NCBI GenBank assembly: GCA_001599935.1
Contig: BCIJ01000015.1
Location: 1-64,000 of the forward strand
DNA: 64,000 nucleotides
Reading direction: 5' to 3'
From: Holtermannia corniformis
Lineage: Eukaryota > Basidiomycota > Tremellomycetes > Holtermanniales
Part shown: in pieces, positions 51,040 to 62,365 of the stretch
How positions within the stretch are numbered: the stretch's first letter is position 1
Layout of the letters: the number at the start of each line of letters is the position of its first letter
The notes under the pieces: model-generated
The model's database searches: none
What the model saw: only the letters and a program-made list of their open reading frames with translations
Told to the model about the DNA's origin: nothing
Position numbers and translations under genes: made by a program

Positions 51040-53550
51040 GCTGCGGCTGTAATGCTGTGTATTCTAGATATCCAAAGAAGTGCAGTCGTTTGGAAGACTG
51101 CGACCGCAAAGGTGGGCGGAGTCGGCCGATATATGGTGCGGCCACAACGGAGACAGCCTTCCTTAGTGCGTACGATACATCTCGACCAAGTGAACGCCTC
51201 TTCGACATACACGAGATCATGACTAGACACCTCGGCGCTGAGCCGCTCCTTGACAGCCTTACGAGCCCGATCGCATAGACCAGAAGGCCCACAGGCGTTG
51301 ACGGTGATACGGCGACGAGATGAGGCAACCTCGGTTCGAGGTACGGGGCATCGATCGGCTTTCGAGGTTACAAAAGCGACCGAGTATAGTCGCATTGCCT
51401 AGCTTGACGTCGAGTTGGACTCGCGGCGAGCATCGCCTTTTCAGCATCTGCATCCGCTGTGGCTGTGGACCCCAGGGTACGGTGAAGGCAGACGGATAGG
51501 AAAGACCAGTCAACGCCAGGGAACAGGGTACTCAGCCGGTTGAGATACGGCATGGCATGATGGCTTCGAGATCCTCTGCGGCGGTGTCAGTGCGGCTGCG
51601 ATATAGCTTGTCACTGCCCGGCTTGCGAACCGTCCAGACGAGCAACACTCTTTCAGTCTTCATAGTCCTAGCGCGCGCGCATTTGGATAGATGGGCTAGC
51701 TGCGCAATGGCGACCGCGACGCCGGTACTGCCAACAACCAGTAGCACACTCTCGAAGCGCTCCGCACCATCTGCGTGCCCGTACGGACCATCGACCCAGA
51801 TCTTGCGACGAACCGTCTTCGGATCCAGCGCTGTCCAGGATGTGGGTGGTTGCACGGCCGTCGTCTGCAGTGGCATTCCAGTGGGCCAGGTGACTAGCCG
51901 TGTCAGCAGATTGTCTGGCCGCAATCCACTTACTCGTAAAGGGGTGCGCTTCTAGCACATTCAGCGATGGGGAGCTGATGAACACGTAGGTCCCAGGCCC
52001 GCCAAAGTGCTTTGGCCAGACAGCCGGCGGTGAGATACGGAGTCGGATAAGATCGCCGGCACCCATCAGGTAACCTTCAGCAGCCAGAGGTCCTGAAGCG
52101 GCTGTGCGTGCCCAGAAGCGCGGGACGTTGACAAAGAGTTGACCGATCCAGCGTAGAACACGATCCAACGACCAAAAGCCGATAGCGAGGTAGTTGTACT
52201 TGAGGCAGTCGGGGTACCGTTGTTCAAACCAGAAGACGTGGTAGTAGCAGCCCACAATCTGTCCGGGTCAATGCTGCGGATGGTGCGTGACACCCACCCA
52301 AGTGATAGCAGAGGCGATGTGGAGGATCAGAAAGATCTGCGACGGTCAGATTCGCGAGTATGAGGAATGTACTGACTTCGTATGAGATTTCTCGCAGACG
52401 ACGATACGACGCAAAGACCAGTACCAGCCCGCCACAAGTCGCCTGGCTCTCGCTTTAGTTGTCACTCGGGCCCGACGGCAAGACTCCCGGCCACGCCAGC
52501 GCGCAAGTACGGTTCTTGAAAATCAGCGATGCTGTCTTTCGGTAAAGACAGCCCTTCGATAAGGATCCATGCTGGGTCATGATGTCAGCCTACTTACGTC
52601 CAGAGCAAGACACAGACGAGCCCAAAGAGTGGACCAGGGCGTGAGCAAAATATATTCGCGACACCCAGCGGTGATATATTTGCAGCGACGCAAAGCTGAT
52701 GCCTGTGCGATATGTGATTGGGTTGGTGCGCATCGCCAGTAGCATGGCCATGGGGGTGAGTCCGAACGCCATGATACCAATCCGATCGGCAGCGTTGCGG
52801 AAGGCCTGCAGTAGTCAGCGAGGGCGCTTTGCCTTCAAGCCGCACCCTTGCGAGCGCAAACCCGACACTGTAGTAGCTAAAGACACTGTCAGCCTCGGAT
52901 GCTGACACGGGCAACGTACATCATGCTTGGCTCTACGTTCTTGCACCAGAACAGCAGGCAGATGTTTGCCACGACAAAGAGAAAAACGATGAGGCCGTGG
53001 ACCCGGACGGGAATTTGGATGGTAGTCCATCGTGCTAGTCTTCCGCCAATCAGCGCAATTGGCTCGAGAGCCTTGGTGCCGACTGTAGATGAGAGGAAGA
53101 AATGCTTGACGACGAATGTCTGGACGCGCTTGAGTGGTTGTGGCAGTTTGCCAGAGATCCAATCTCAAGCAAAGTTGCGCATCGTTCCGATCAAGATCAT
53201 GCCGCATGCATGTCCCCAGACTGTGTATCTGCTAGCGTTAGCGTATGGCTTCAGACCATGAGCAACGCACATGGCAACCTCGGTAGAATGATACGAATTC
53301 CAGTAGTAGACCACCTGCGAGTTGAGATACTCGTGCAGGAGACGGGAATCTATCCGAGTCCACAGCAGGCGCTCATTTACCGACGGAGGTTGGTAGTTGA
53401 GGAGATGTCCGGGTTGGCGCTAAAGCTGTCATCAGCAACGGTCGCAAACATCACTCTGCCCGACACGGCAATCACCGGCTACTTTCCGTGGAAGAACCAG
53501 GTGATGCTGCAGCAGATCAATCACTGGCCGATGGGTTGTAGCAGCCATTT
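51036..53550 (-). pseudogene. Ferric reductase (FRE family), probably inactivated
   Basis: Plasma-membrane ferric/cupric reductase gene in ten or more exons. Recognisable parts: VWGHACGMILIGTMRNFA, GLIVFLFVVANICLLFWCKN, NAADRIGIMAFGLTPMAMLL, the heme-ligand helices LQIYHRWVSRIYFAHALVHS and IFLILHIASAITWV-GCYYHV, the FAD motif EAHPFT, NADPH motifs WVDGPYG and VLLVVGSTGVAVAIAQL, and the terminal CGPSGLCDRARKAV...VEEAFTW. In my reading an in-frame TGA (53160-53162) replaces the residue before DWISGKLP, and the usual stop after the EAFxW terminus is missing, so the frame runs about 50 codons further. Either change could be an assembly error or a missed intron. N-terminal exons (53.2-53.55 kb) are uncertain. 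Confidence 0.65.
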
Positions 53551-53724
53551 TCAAGAGTAGTCTGATGACCGCAGTCCCCGCCAAACTGGCTAAACGCGAC
53601 TGTTGCATTACTCGACCGGGTCGCTTGGGCGACGATTGATTCGCGCATTGTAGACATTGCGTCACTGAACAAGCAGCAAAGTGAGCGCCTCGCCTTGCAG
53701 GCAGTCTAGACACTCACTGTACAG

Positions 53725-54035
53725 ACTTTACGCTGCTGCTGCCGCCCAACGCCGCCTTGGAGACGACGCTTCAGCTGTCAGATGCCGACTTGTCGACCTT
53801 TCTCAACGCGCACATCACCGACGAGCGCGTGTTGCTGCAGACCATCACACAGACTGTGCGGACGGCCAACGGCTACTCTTCGTTGCAGTCGCAAAACGGC
53901 TGGATCGCCCGGGGTACCGCAATGTCACAGTTGTGCAGAAGAATCGGTCGACAAACGGCGGACTGATCCATGTGAGTGCTTGGTCGGTTGCCTAGGTGCT
54001 GATGTTTCAAGGTCCTCGATGGAGCTCTCGTATAG
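53725..54035 (+). pseudogene. Fasciclin (FAS1) domain remnant
   Basis: An exon after a TGTACAG acceptor reads DFTLLLPPNAALETTLQLSD, then FLNAHITDERVLLQTITQTV, followed after a one-base frame slip (near 53900) by YRNVTVVQKNRSTNGGLIH, and across a short intron VLDGALV and TAG. This is the end of a FAS1 domain (the TVFAPTNAAF...HVIDGVL pattern). No upstream FAS1 sequence or signal peptide was found, so this is a truncated, frame-shifted relic. Confidence 0.6.
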
Positions 54036-54227
54036 CAGCTTGGTAGATAGTCAGACCTCGTTGGCACAAATGGATGCTGCCTCACCTTGCAAATCCGGCG
54101 CGCATGGCTGTCTATCAGTATGCAACAGCGTCAGACTCGCTCAGCACCGCTCGGATGGCTCATGCTCTCGCGAGACGTATGTGCCAACTCGTATATTACA
54201 TACAGTCGTGATATGACCCCCTATCCG

Positions 54228-55062
54228 CTACACTTTGACCCTCGACCCTCCATCCAGTAGCTGTCCCAAGCGCAGAGCACCCGTCTTGAACTTGGCGCTG
54301 TTCGCAAACACTTCTGGCTTGAGGTCGTGAGGCCCTAGCGAGGCTGTCAATGGTCCCGAGTTGGGAGAGAGGGACAGAAAGGGGTTGGACGACGCAGTGA
54401 GGAGGAGGTTGTGAATTGCGCGAAAGACCTGGGCCATGTCAGCTGCATTGAGTGGGGAAAATGGAACGCACCGCGACGATATCGCTGTCTTTGATGTGGG
54501 CGTCGACCATGGCGACTGACAGCACGAGCCGAAGCTTGGAGGGTGTTTGGTAGCCGTAGCTTGGCAGTCGGCGTGAGCTGCACTATCCAGCAGCGTTCAC
54601 ACTCACATGGCCATGTCCTCCATGCAGAACAAGAGCCCGAGGTATGACTCTGGCGGCCGGTTCGCCTGGCTCGCGGCTGCAACTGAGCATGTCAGCAGAC
54701 TGCAGGATCCTGCAGCACTCACGCCGCTCGTCAATCACATCGAGTGCAGAGTGCGATAGGTGGTGGTACCTCATGCGATCCTGGTCGCCTGCATAGCTCT
54801 GCACATGCAACGGTGCATTGGTGGGCGAGAGGATGGCAAACGAGGTGAGGTGCAACGGCGTCGTCGACGGCAGACTCGCCCTCGGATCCATGATGATGAT
54901 CTGCTGGCCCTGCTGTCCACGCCGAGCCTAGTAGTGCTGATGTCAAAGGCCCGAGCCGGTGCAGGACGTCGTTCGGTTCCCTGATGCGGTGCGAGAAGCT
55001 GCTGCGTCGCGTCCGGTGAGACGAATGGCACCCACCCTATTCGTCTTCACGGCGACGACCAT
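54228..55062 (-). CDS. TRAPP complex subunit, TRAPPC2-like
   Basis: Sedlin/longin-fold subunit of the TRAPP vesicle-tethering complex. First exon MVVAVKTNR; then LTSFAILSPTNAPLHVQSYA, RMRYHHLSHSALDVIDERRE, an exon SYLGLLFCMEDMAMYGYQTP SKLRLVLSVAMVDAH, then IVAVFRAIHNLLLTASSNPF and a C-terminal extension ending GSRVKV. The order and the HYHLxHSALDVxxER and YGYxT...K motifs match TRAPPC2L better than TRAPPC2. Five exons. It shares an 89-bp divergent promoter with phosphomannose isomerase. TAG at 54228. Confidence 0.86.
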
Positions 55063-55151
55063 CACTTGCAAGCCCTGCACCTTCTAAAGGCCCACGAGCA
55101 CCTGTCCATCGCCCTACATCCCCGTCGAATCCGCAGAAAGCACACTGCAAC

Positions 55152-56661
55152 ATGTCCTCACCCGTGTTCAAGCTGACGCCGGGCATCCAGAGCTATGACT
55201 GGGGCAAGAAGGGCAGCAGCAGTCTGGCAGCTCAGCTGGCCGAGACTTGCATCGAGAGCTTTCAGGTCGACGAGAACAAGACGTATGCAGAGGTGGGTGC
55301 TGCCGTGACCAACAGCCGCCAGCTCACTGGCCGCAGCTTTGGATGGGCACCCATACCACTCTCCCGTCCAAGCTCGCCGGGTCGGACACTCTGCTGTCCG
55401 ACCATCTCAAGGCTCACCCAGAGCTTTTGCACCAATCTATCATTGACGCCTACCCTACCAGCAAGCACGGTCAACTGCCTTTCCTGTTCAAAGTGCTGAG
55501 CATCGGCACGGCTCTGAGCGTTCAGGCCCACCCAGACAAGCAGCTGGCCGAGAAGCTGCACGCTGAACGCGGCGATGTGTACAAGGGTGAGTGGTGCGTA
55601 TGGACCGACACCGATCCTGACTTTGATAGACCCCAACCACAAGGTTTGTGCGTGCGTCGAGAGCTAGGTTTGACGTCTACAGCCTGAAATGGCCATCGCC
55701 CTCACCCCTTTCCTTGCGTTTCTGTCCTTCCTTCCCTTGCCCACGATCCTTCTCCACCTTGTCACCGTCCGCGAGTTCCGATGGCTCATCCCGGCCGAGC
55801 AAGTCGATGCCCTCGCCCACTCACTCGGCGTATCCACCTCATCCGACAACCTCGCCACACAGCTCACCGAGCTCGGCGAGTCCGGCTCGGACCACGCGTC
55901 GGGCAAGACGACTGCCGAGCAAAAAGCAGCACTCAAGGCCATCTTCGGCTCCCTCATGTCAGCACCCAAGCCGGCATTCCAAAGCTCGATCAAGGACTTG
56001 GTCATGCGGTACGAAGAGGGCAAGAACGTGCAGGATAGCGAAAAGCACCTGGTCGAGCTCGTCAAGACTTTGAATCAGCAGTACCCTGGTGACATCGGTG
56101 TGCTGTGCGTATTCGTGTTGAACGTGGTAGAGCTCGAGAAGGGCGACGCGGCGTTCCTTGGTGCCGACGAGCCGCATGCATACCTCAAGGGTGGTAAGTC
56201 ACACTGGCTAGGCTCATCCAAAGCTGACCGTTGCAGACATCATCGAGTGCATGGCGACGTCGGACAATGTCGTCCGCGCAGGCTTGACGCCCAAGCTGCG
56301 CGATGTCGACACGCTCGTCTCAATGCTGACATATCAGTCGGGCGATGGCTCGGCCTCGCTCCAGAAGCCCACATCGTTTGACGCAAGCTCGACCGACAGC
56401 TCGACACTGTACGACCCGCCAATCAACGAGTTCTCCGTCGTCCGGATCGAGGTCGCTTCTGGTGCCGCCGAGGAGCAACAGCGAGCCATCAGGGGTCCGA
56501 GCATCGGCATCGTCACCAAGGGCAACGGTGCCATCCAATGGGCCGATGGCAAGCAGGAGATCACGCGCGGCGAGGTCATCTTCATCGGTGCCAATACCAA
56601 GACGACCTGGAGCGCCGGCGGCAACGATCTCGAGGTGTTCAGGGCGTACGTCGAGGCTTGA
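55152..56661 (+). CDS. PMI40: Mannose-6-phosphate isomerase
   Basis: Zinc enzyme making mannose-6-phosphate from fructose-6-phosphate, feeding GDP-mannose for wall, capsule and glycoprotein synthesis. MSSPVFKLTPGIQSYDWGKK GS, then LWMGTHTTLPSKL, FLFKVLSIGTALSVQAHPDK (zinc ligands Q and H), DPNHKPEMAIALTPF, ELEKGDAAFLGADEPHAYLK G, ATSDNVVRAGLTPKLRDVDT L. Ends EVFRAYVEA at TGA. Five exons. ATG at 55152. Confidence 0.95.
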
Positions 56662-56739
56662 GTGAGTAGAGGTTTCATTTGTGGTCGTGTTCCTAGGGTG
56701 GTCGCCCGGTATGTATGGGCATTGTGCATAGCTGCTACG

Positions 56740-57375
56740 CTACTCTCCCTCGAGAAGCCGAGCTTTGAAGCGATCGTACACACGGCGATCATCCGCCGAC
56801 GCTTTGGCGTACTTGTCTGATTGCTCGAATGCTTCGGTGAACTCTTCCGCTGGACCTTGCACTGAATACTGCGCATCGACGCATTCCTTGTTGACCGACG
56901 GCGTGCTCCAAGGCAAGGCCTGCCACATGTGCCTCGCCTTGTATGCTTTATGCTGGCTCTTGAGTACCGCCCACATGGCCTCGCGGAAGGTGGTCGATTC
57001 ATCGTCAATCGTCTCAATCGTCGGTAGCTTTGTATCTGGCTTGGGCCTCTCGGCAAAGTATTTCTCCGTGCTATCCTTCACGTTCTGCACATCGCCAAGC
57101 TTGTCTTGGATCAGGTGGCGACAAGCCTCGACGACCTTGGTCAGCTGATTGACATCGTCCATGTTACCAAAGCCGATATCGGACGACTTGACGAGCGTCG
57201 TGTATTTCTTGGTGGCCTGGCTGATCTGGGCAAGCGATGATAGGATGGCGGTCACAGCACTGTGAATTACTGGCTCTCGTGCCTTGCTAAGAGCTTTCTC
57301 GAGCTCTGGCGAGAACTGCGTCGGCTCATGGACCTCTGTGGATTCCGAGCGGTGTGGTTTCGAGACGACTGTCAT
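56740..57375 (-). CDS. Intronless helical protein, tandem cluster 2, member a
   Basis: 211 residues, ATG at 57375. Contains SLAQISQATKKYTTLVKSSD, then helices to VVEACRHLIQDKLGDVQNVK, and the C-terminal motif AFEQSDKYAKASADDRRVYD. The two genes upstream on the same strand end in the same type of motif, so the three are tandem paralogues. No signal peptide, membrane segment or known domain; function unknown. Confidence 0.65.
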   Translation of the reverse strand: MTVVSKPHRSESTEVHEPTQFSPELEKALSKAREPVIHSAVTAILSSLAQISQATKKYTTLVKSSDIGFGNMDDVNQLTKVVEACRHLIQDKLGDVQNVKDSTEKYFAERPKPDTKLPTIETIDDESTTFREAMWAVLKSQHKAYKARHMWQALPWSTPSVNKECVDAQYSVQGPAEEFTEAFEQSDKYAKASADDRRVYDRFKARLLEGE

Positions 57376-57511
57376 GAGGAATCGATGGAGCAGACTCCTT
57401 GGACGACGGTACAGGGTTTTAACCGCCTAAGCGGTCGTTATTTGAGATGCCTTCCTTTCGAGAGGAGTGAACACCTCACAAGAGGTTAGGGACCCCATCG
57501 GGTCCATTATG

Positions 57512-58285
57512 CTACATATCGTCTCCCATTCTTGTCTCTACCTCGTCTGGATCCAACGCTGTCGATTCGCCCTCCCGCGGCCTCTTTGACTCTGCGGCCC
57601 GAATAGACGTCAAGACTGGGCGAGTGGCAAGATTGCCCATGATGCTGAGCCGCATCTGCTCATAGCTTTGTCTCTTGTCTTCCGGTGCAGCAGCGAAAGT
57701 GTCTGACTGCTCGAACGCTCTGCGACAGAGCAGATATTCGTCAAGCCGTGCCGACAGCGCCGTCTGGAGTGAAGTGGCTGTGCGAGCGTCGACGTGCTGC
57801 TGAAAGCTCTCGTCATCGCAAGTGGTTGCAAGGTGACTGTACGCCATCGCGGTCATCAGAGTACCAGCCGCCTTTTCGACGAAGGAAGTATTGGTGCTGG
57901 AAACCAGCTCGGCCGGTGCGCGAAACGAAAGGTTTTTCGAATTGAGGGTGGCTTCTTGTCCCTGCAGAAAACTGGCCAAGCGCTGCCGGTTGTTGTCTTG
58001 CTCGATGACAGCCTCGTTGATGCTGTTGATGGCGTCGTCAAGCTGAGCCCACCCGTGCACATGGCGGGGGAGAACGTCGGGATGAACGCCTGCGCAACGG
58101 TATAGGCTCATATAATCTATCGCGAGCTCGCGAGTAGCTTCAAGCGAATTGTACAGGTCAGAGCGCGCCTGGGCGAGCCTCCTCTCGAAAGCGTCCTGGA
58201 CGCTCGAATCTAATTCCGAGGGAAAGCCTAGAGTCGCTGGATCTCCACCTGCTGTCTCAGTAGATTCTGCTCGAGACAAAGCCAT
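57512..58285 (-). CDS. Intronless helical protein, tandem cluster 2, member b
   Basis: 257 residues from the first real ATG at 58285 (MALSRAESTETAGG); the open frame extends a little upstream without an ATG. Helical, with LYNSLEATRELAIDYMSLYR, INSINEAVIEQDNNRQRLAS FLQ, and AFEQSDTFAAAPEDKRQSYE near the end, followed by a charged tail (RAAESKRPREGEST). Paralogous to its neighbours by the FEQSD motif and its spacing from the C-terminus. Confidence 0.65.
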   Translation of the reverse strand: MALSRAESTETAGGDPATLGFPSELDSSVQDAFERRLAQARSDLYNSLEATRELAIDYMSLYRCAGVHPDVLPRHVHGWAQLDDAINSINEAVIEQDNNRQRLASFLQGQEATLNSKNLSFRAPAELVSSTNTSFVEKAAGTLMTAMAYSHLATTCDDESFQQHVDARTATSLQTALSARLDEYLLCRRAFEQSDTFAAAPEDKRQSYEQMRLSIMGNLATRPVLTSIRAAESKRPREGESTALDPDEVETRMGDDM

Positions 58286-58391
58286 CGCTGGAGAGCGTAT
58301 ACCAATATCAGCAAAACGGGACAAAACTCTCTCGTGTCAGGCCCTCAAAGGGACGCTACAAAGGAGGCAGCATTAGGTATGCATCACAACA

Positions 58392-59045
58392 TCATGCTGC
58401 AGATGCTGCGACCGCCAGCTCCTCGCTCGAGTCTGTCTTCGTTGATGATGTACAAGTCGCGCGCCCGCTGTCCAGCAAGGACCGCTCTTCGCGATAAGCA
58501 CGCACTGTGCTGTCTGGTGCGCTTTTAAAGGTCTCAGAGGTTTCAAAGTCGTCGATGCTCTTGTTTGCCGCCGACAGTAGAGCGGCAGCGTAGGTCCTCG
58601 CAACCGCTCCAGGTTCTCCTGCGAAGACCCCTTTGGTGTCGAGCTTGATAGCCGTGTCGACAAGATACGCATCCTGCAACTGCCGCAAGAGTCCTTCGGA
58701 ACGTGATTCGAAGGAGCCATCTTCTGATGATGTACGTGTATCCCATTTTGATTGCGTACCGGCTAGGTTGCAATGGTATGGCAGCAGACGCTGCGTATCG
58801 CGGACAGAGGTGACGAGGCTCGGCGTAAAGGCATCGACGCTGGTCAGCAGGCTTTGAACACGTCCCTTGTCGTCTACACTGATATCGGACAGCTTTGCCG
58901 TCTGTACGTATCTGTTGACGGCGTCGCGCAGCGTGACTGCGGCATCGCTGATCGCCTTGCTCTGCGCCGCCAGTGTGCCGGCACGAGCACTGCGGATTGC
59001 AGGATCAAGCAGCTCGCTGAGGGAAGGCTTGCGTTTGGAGGACAT
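58392..59045 (-). CDS. Intronless helical protein, tandem cluster 2, member c
   Basis: 217 residues, ATG at 59045. VTLRDAVNRYVQTAKLSDIS VDD aligns with ISQATKKYTTLVKSSDIGFG of member a; the C-terminal DFETSETFKSAPDSTVRAYR corresponds to FEQSD...A-x-x-D-x-R-x-x-Y in a and b. Similar length, charge and no introns. Function unknown. Confidence 0.65.
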   Translation of the reverse strand: MSSKRKPSLSELLDPAIRSARAGTLAAQSKAISDAAVTLRDAVNRYVQTAKLSDISVDDKGRVQSLLTSVDAFTPSLVTSVRDTQRLLPYHCNLAGTQSKWDTRTSSEDGSFESRSEGLLRQLQDAYLVDTAIKLDTKGVFAGEPGAVARTYAAALLSAANKSIDDFETSETFKSAPDSTVRAYREERSLLDSGRATCTSSTKTDSSEELAVAASAA

Positions 59046-59153
59046 GCTTGGCTGGATGCCAGGAAGTGTTAGAGTTGTAATCCCCGCACAGCACTCGGTC
59101 CAAAGGACGTCAGCAGAAAGGAGCAGGGGGTCAGGTGTTGCATTGTGCAGCGA

Positions 59154-60994
59154 TCAAGCTTGCTTCTGTCGCTTGGACAGGAATGCTACGGTGACAGAGC
59201 CAGCGGAGAAGACAAGGCACGCTAACCCTACGTATACTTGCATCCCGAGAAACCCTGCCGACGTCAGTACGAGCGACAGTCGCGAACGTAAACGCACCGA
59301 ACGACCCATACAGTTGCTTTTGCTGCGCTCGTGCGCGGTCGTACACTGCCGAAGCGATAAATGACGACGCCACCGCGCTAATGCCCTTTGCGACATTGAA
59401 CGCGCCAAAGGCGATGCTGGCGTGGATTGGCTGGTCTGCACGCTGTCAGCTTGCATCGCAAGCACGCGGAACGCGCCTGAGATGTCGTACGAAGCGCGGA
59501 TCCACGAGCTGCCGGTCCCGCCGACAAAGAAGCCGAATAAGATGGCAAACACGAACGCGGTCCAGAGTTGGACGGCGAACGCCCAAATGCAAAAGCTGCA
59601 AATGGCGCCGGCAATCCCGGACCAGATGAGGGGCCAGTAGTACGCCGTCCTATCGGTAGCCCATCCAAAGCCAATCTGCAACATTGTCAATACCGCCCCG
59701 ACGGCGCACTCGGAGCGCACTTGACTGAATGTGATGGCGACATTGTGGACGGCGAGCACGGCCGATGCTTTGGCGGGCGAGGCGAACGAGGAAACCCAAG
59801 TAGGTCTATGATTACTCAGTCACTTCGCGGGTACACGTGCGACACGCACAGATAGATGGATACCGGAAAGTACGCAAGGCCTTGCAGAGTGCATGACAAG
59901 CACTGCACTTGTCAGCTGCAGCGCCAGGCCGCGAGTCCTGACTCACAAAAGCCCAAAACAGCCAACTTCGCCAAATACCGAGACCCGCAGGCAGCAGTTT
60001 CGGTCTATCCTCCTTCCTCTGATACACTGGAGTTCGGATACGCGGCTTGACGAAGAACAGAGCGGTGCCGGCCAAGACTCCGTATGCGATGGCCCAAACA
60101 CGCAGTGTCCACCGGAACCCGAGCTTGTCGAGGCAGTACTGGACCAGGACGGGGAAAATGGCACCTACGAGGCGTCAGTCTGGTGCTGATTCCAAGCCGA
60201 GTACTTGCCACCAAAGCCAGACCCGCTGAAGACGATGCCGCAGGCCAGCCCGCGGCGCTCGACAAACCATTCGGCACACCACATTAGCATGGGAGTGTAC
60301 AAGACGCCGCATGCAAATCCAAAGGTGACACCCTGAAGCGCGATGAGTTGGGCGATCTGAGAGTCTGTGAGTGCCTTGCTTGGCAAACGGCAGGCGCTCA
60401 CGTTGGTTGCCCAGCTGGATGCCAGCAAACTAGCGACGCACACGACCAGGGCGATCCACATCGAGACTTTTGTGATCTCCGGGTAGCGTCGCCAGACACA
60501 GGTCGCCGGGAAAATCTATCAAGTGTCAGGGACCGTCTTCAGCCTGTGGCTTGCGACGCACGGCACTGTACGACAAGGTCAACGAGATGGTGCCAACCGC
60601 TGCAATGGAGGATGTGGGTGCATCGCTAAACGGAGAATGAGACAGGTAGTACTCTTGGAATGTCCCGAACCTGTCATTGCGATCAGTGATGCATAGCGAC
60701 TATTAACCAGGCTCACGCAAAGCCCCATCCCCACACCATCACATCCAAGGTGAAGGCGGACAAGAGGAACAGCATGGCAGCCGGGCCGCGATCTACCGGA
60801 GGGATGCTCTGATCAACATGCTCCCCGCCTGCTTCACCTGTCACAGAGCTCCTTCGTGGTGGGTACATCACGTCCAATGCCTCCGTTCGCTCGTCCGCGG
60901 CATGTCCGAGCGTCTCCGCCTCGTTTTCGAACGGATTGCAGTGCGCCTCCGGAAGCGGCGCTGCCTCGAGCGATTTGCGATCGTATGTTGCCAT
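59154..60994 (-). CDS. Monocarboxylate-type MFS transporter
   Basis: MFS membrane transporter resembling fungal MCT/MCH proteins, about 12 segments over six or seven exons. Start MATYDRKSLEAAPLPEAH with a long cytosolic N-terminus, then MLFLLSAFTLDVMVWGWGFA-FGTFQEYYLS (the conserved G-x-F-x-x-Y segment), ALQGVTFGFACGVLYTPMLM W, WFVERRGLACGIVFSGSGFG G, later LTMLQIGFGWATDRTAYYWP and FAILFGFFVGGTGSSWIRAS Y. Ends LSKRQKQA, TGA at 59154. The WFxxRRGLAxGI motif is typical of monocarboxylate transporter relatives. Substrate unknown. Confidence 0.85.
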
Positions 60995-61271
60995 GTTGCG
61001 TGGCCTGCCCCTCGCACCTGACAAGACAGCTCTCAGAGCGCGCTGTCAGCTCCATCTCCAGAAACCGAGTCACTATTGACACACGTGAACGGCACGCGAA
61101 CTGCGGTCACGCCGAACTCCGATCAATCGTGGCGATCGGCATCGGCTGCTTCGGCTCGTAGATCAGCTCATGCGTCCCCACATGACGGCGCTCATAGGGC
61201 GCGGCGAGCGCCGCCGAATACACTACTTTGTGCAACAAAGGAATTCAAGTCACCTTTCTGTCGACGTCCAG

Positions 61272-61595
61272 ATGTCGCAACCAGCAAGCCAGTCTTATAT
61301 AAGTCATATCGCACGCTCCATGCCCTTCAGATACACAGTGTACAGCAGCAACTCCTTGAAGATGTCAACGAACAGATCCTGGACGATGACTGCCGAATTG
61401 GCTGATTACTTCTCTCAATTCGAAGACAAAATATCTACACACAACCATGGACCCCAGCCATCTTGTCTAACGGATCTGCAGCCGTCCTATACGTTCAGTC
61501 AACACGGAGCTAACTATGTGGTCAAACTCGGGATGTGTTCAGTTGACGGCAAGTCGGTGATCGCTGTACAGCCGTTGAATGCACCGCCGCTTTAG
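61272..61595 (+). CDS. Possible small protein
   Basis: 107 codons from ATG 61272, or 77-78 from 61362 (MSTNRSWTMTAELADYFSQF). Ends VIAVQPLNAPPL. No family, no introns. The mixed composition and clear stop make it plausible, but a chance frame cannot be excluded. It is convergent with the following small minus-strand ORF. Confidence 0.3.
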   Translation: MSQPASQSYISHIARSMPFRYTVYSSNSLKMSTNRSWTMTAELADYFSQFEDKISTHNHGPQPSCLTDLQPSYTFSQHGANYVVKLGMCSVDGKSVIAVQPLNAPPL

Positions 61596-61660
61596 AAGTT
61601 CAGAACGGCACTGAGCGTGCTGGCGGAGGAACGGCTAATACATAAGCTGCTACGTAGCAC

Positions 61661-61894
61661 CTATTGATTGAAATTCTGAGTGTGCTGTGCTAATCGTTTG
61701 AAATCTGCCTCCGGCAATGTCCCAGCTTCCCTCAGCTGTTGCACTCTCGACGTGACGGCCTTGCGAAGGTTCTCCCCACTCGCCTCTGAACCCAACTCGC
61801 TCTTTTCTGCGTCAAAGGCGGTGATGACATCCTCAACGGTCTCTGCCTTCTTGAGACTAGGGTACAACTCGAGCGCGTCTGTCACAGACGACAT
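61661..61894 (-). CDS. Small helical ORF, third group, member a
   Basis: 77 residues, ATG at 61894, intronless, charged and helical (VEDVITAFDAEKSELGSEAS, LRKAVTSRVQQLREAGTLPE). Same strand, size class and architecture as the other small ORFs in the window. No known family. Confidence 0.42.
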   Translation of the reverse strand: MSSVTDALELYPSLKKAETVEDVITAFDAEKSELGSEASGENLRKAVTSRVQQLREAGTLPEADFKRLAQHTQNFNQ

Positions 61895-62365
61895 TGTGCA
61901 ATCGGGTGCTGCAGTACAGCCTCCTCTGGGGCGCTTAGTAGTGCTGATTGCCTTCTTGTATTCGACCAGGCATCTCATCTGGAGAGGCCAAGAAGACGCC
62001 AACACGAAAGAGCAAACTCTTTTCATAGTCTGCATAGTGCCAAGTGTCGGACAGAGGAAGTGGTTCATAGACTATGGACAACTGCTAGACACCGACCTCT
62101 TAACCCCTCTGGACACCAGAACACCGACGAAGTCCTAACCCTCACACCAAGCACAACGGAATGCCACTCGTGTCACGCGCATAATACGACTTCCTGTGCT
62201 AGTCCAAGGCTCCTGGAGACCCGAGCGTGTTTAACCATGTGCAGAACTGGCTCCGGCGCTGTACTCACTCAAGTTATGCACTGCGATCGACTCGGAGGCG
62301 CAGTCGAATCACTTTGGTCATATCTGATATCGTACGAGTCGGACGAACGACTTTGGCATCCCCAA
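61895..62365. other. Intergenic region between two small ORFs
   Basis: About 470 bp. No supported gene; lower GC than the flanking conserved genes. Confidence 0.45.
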
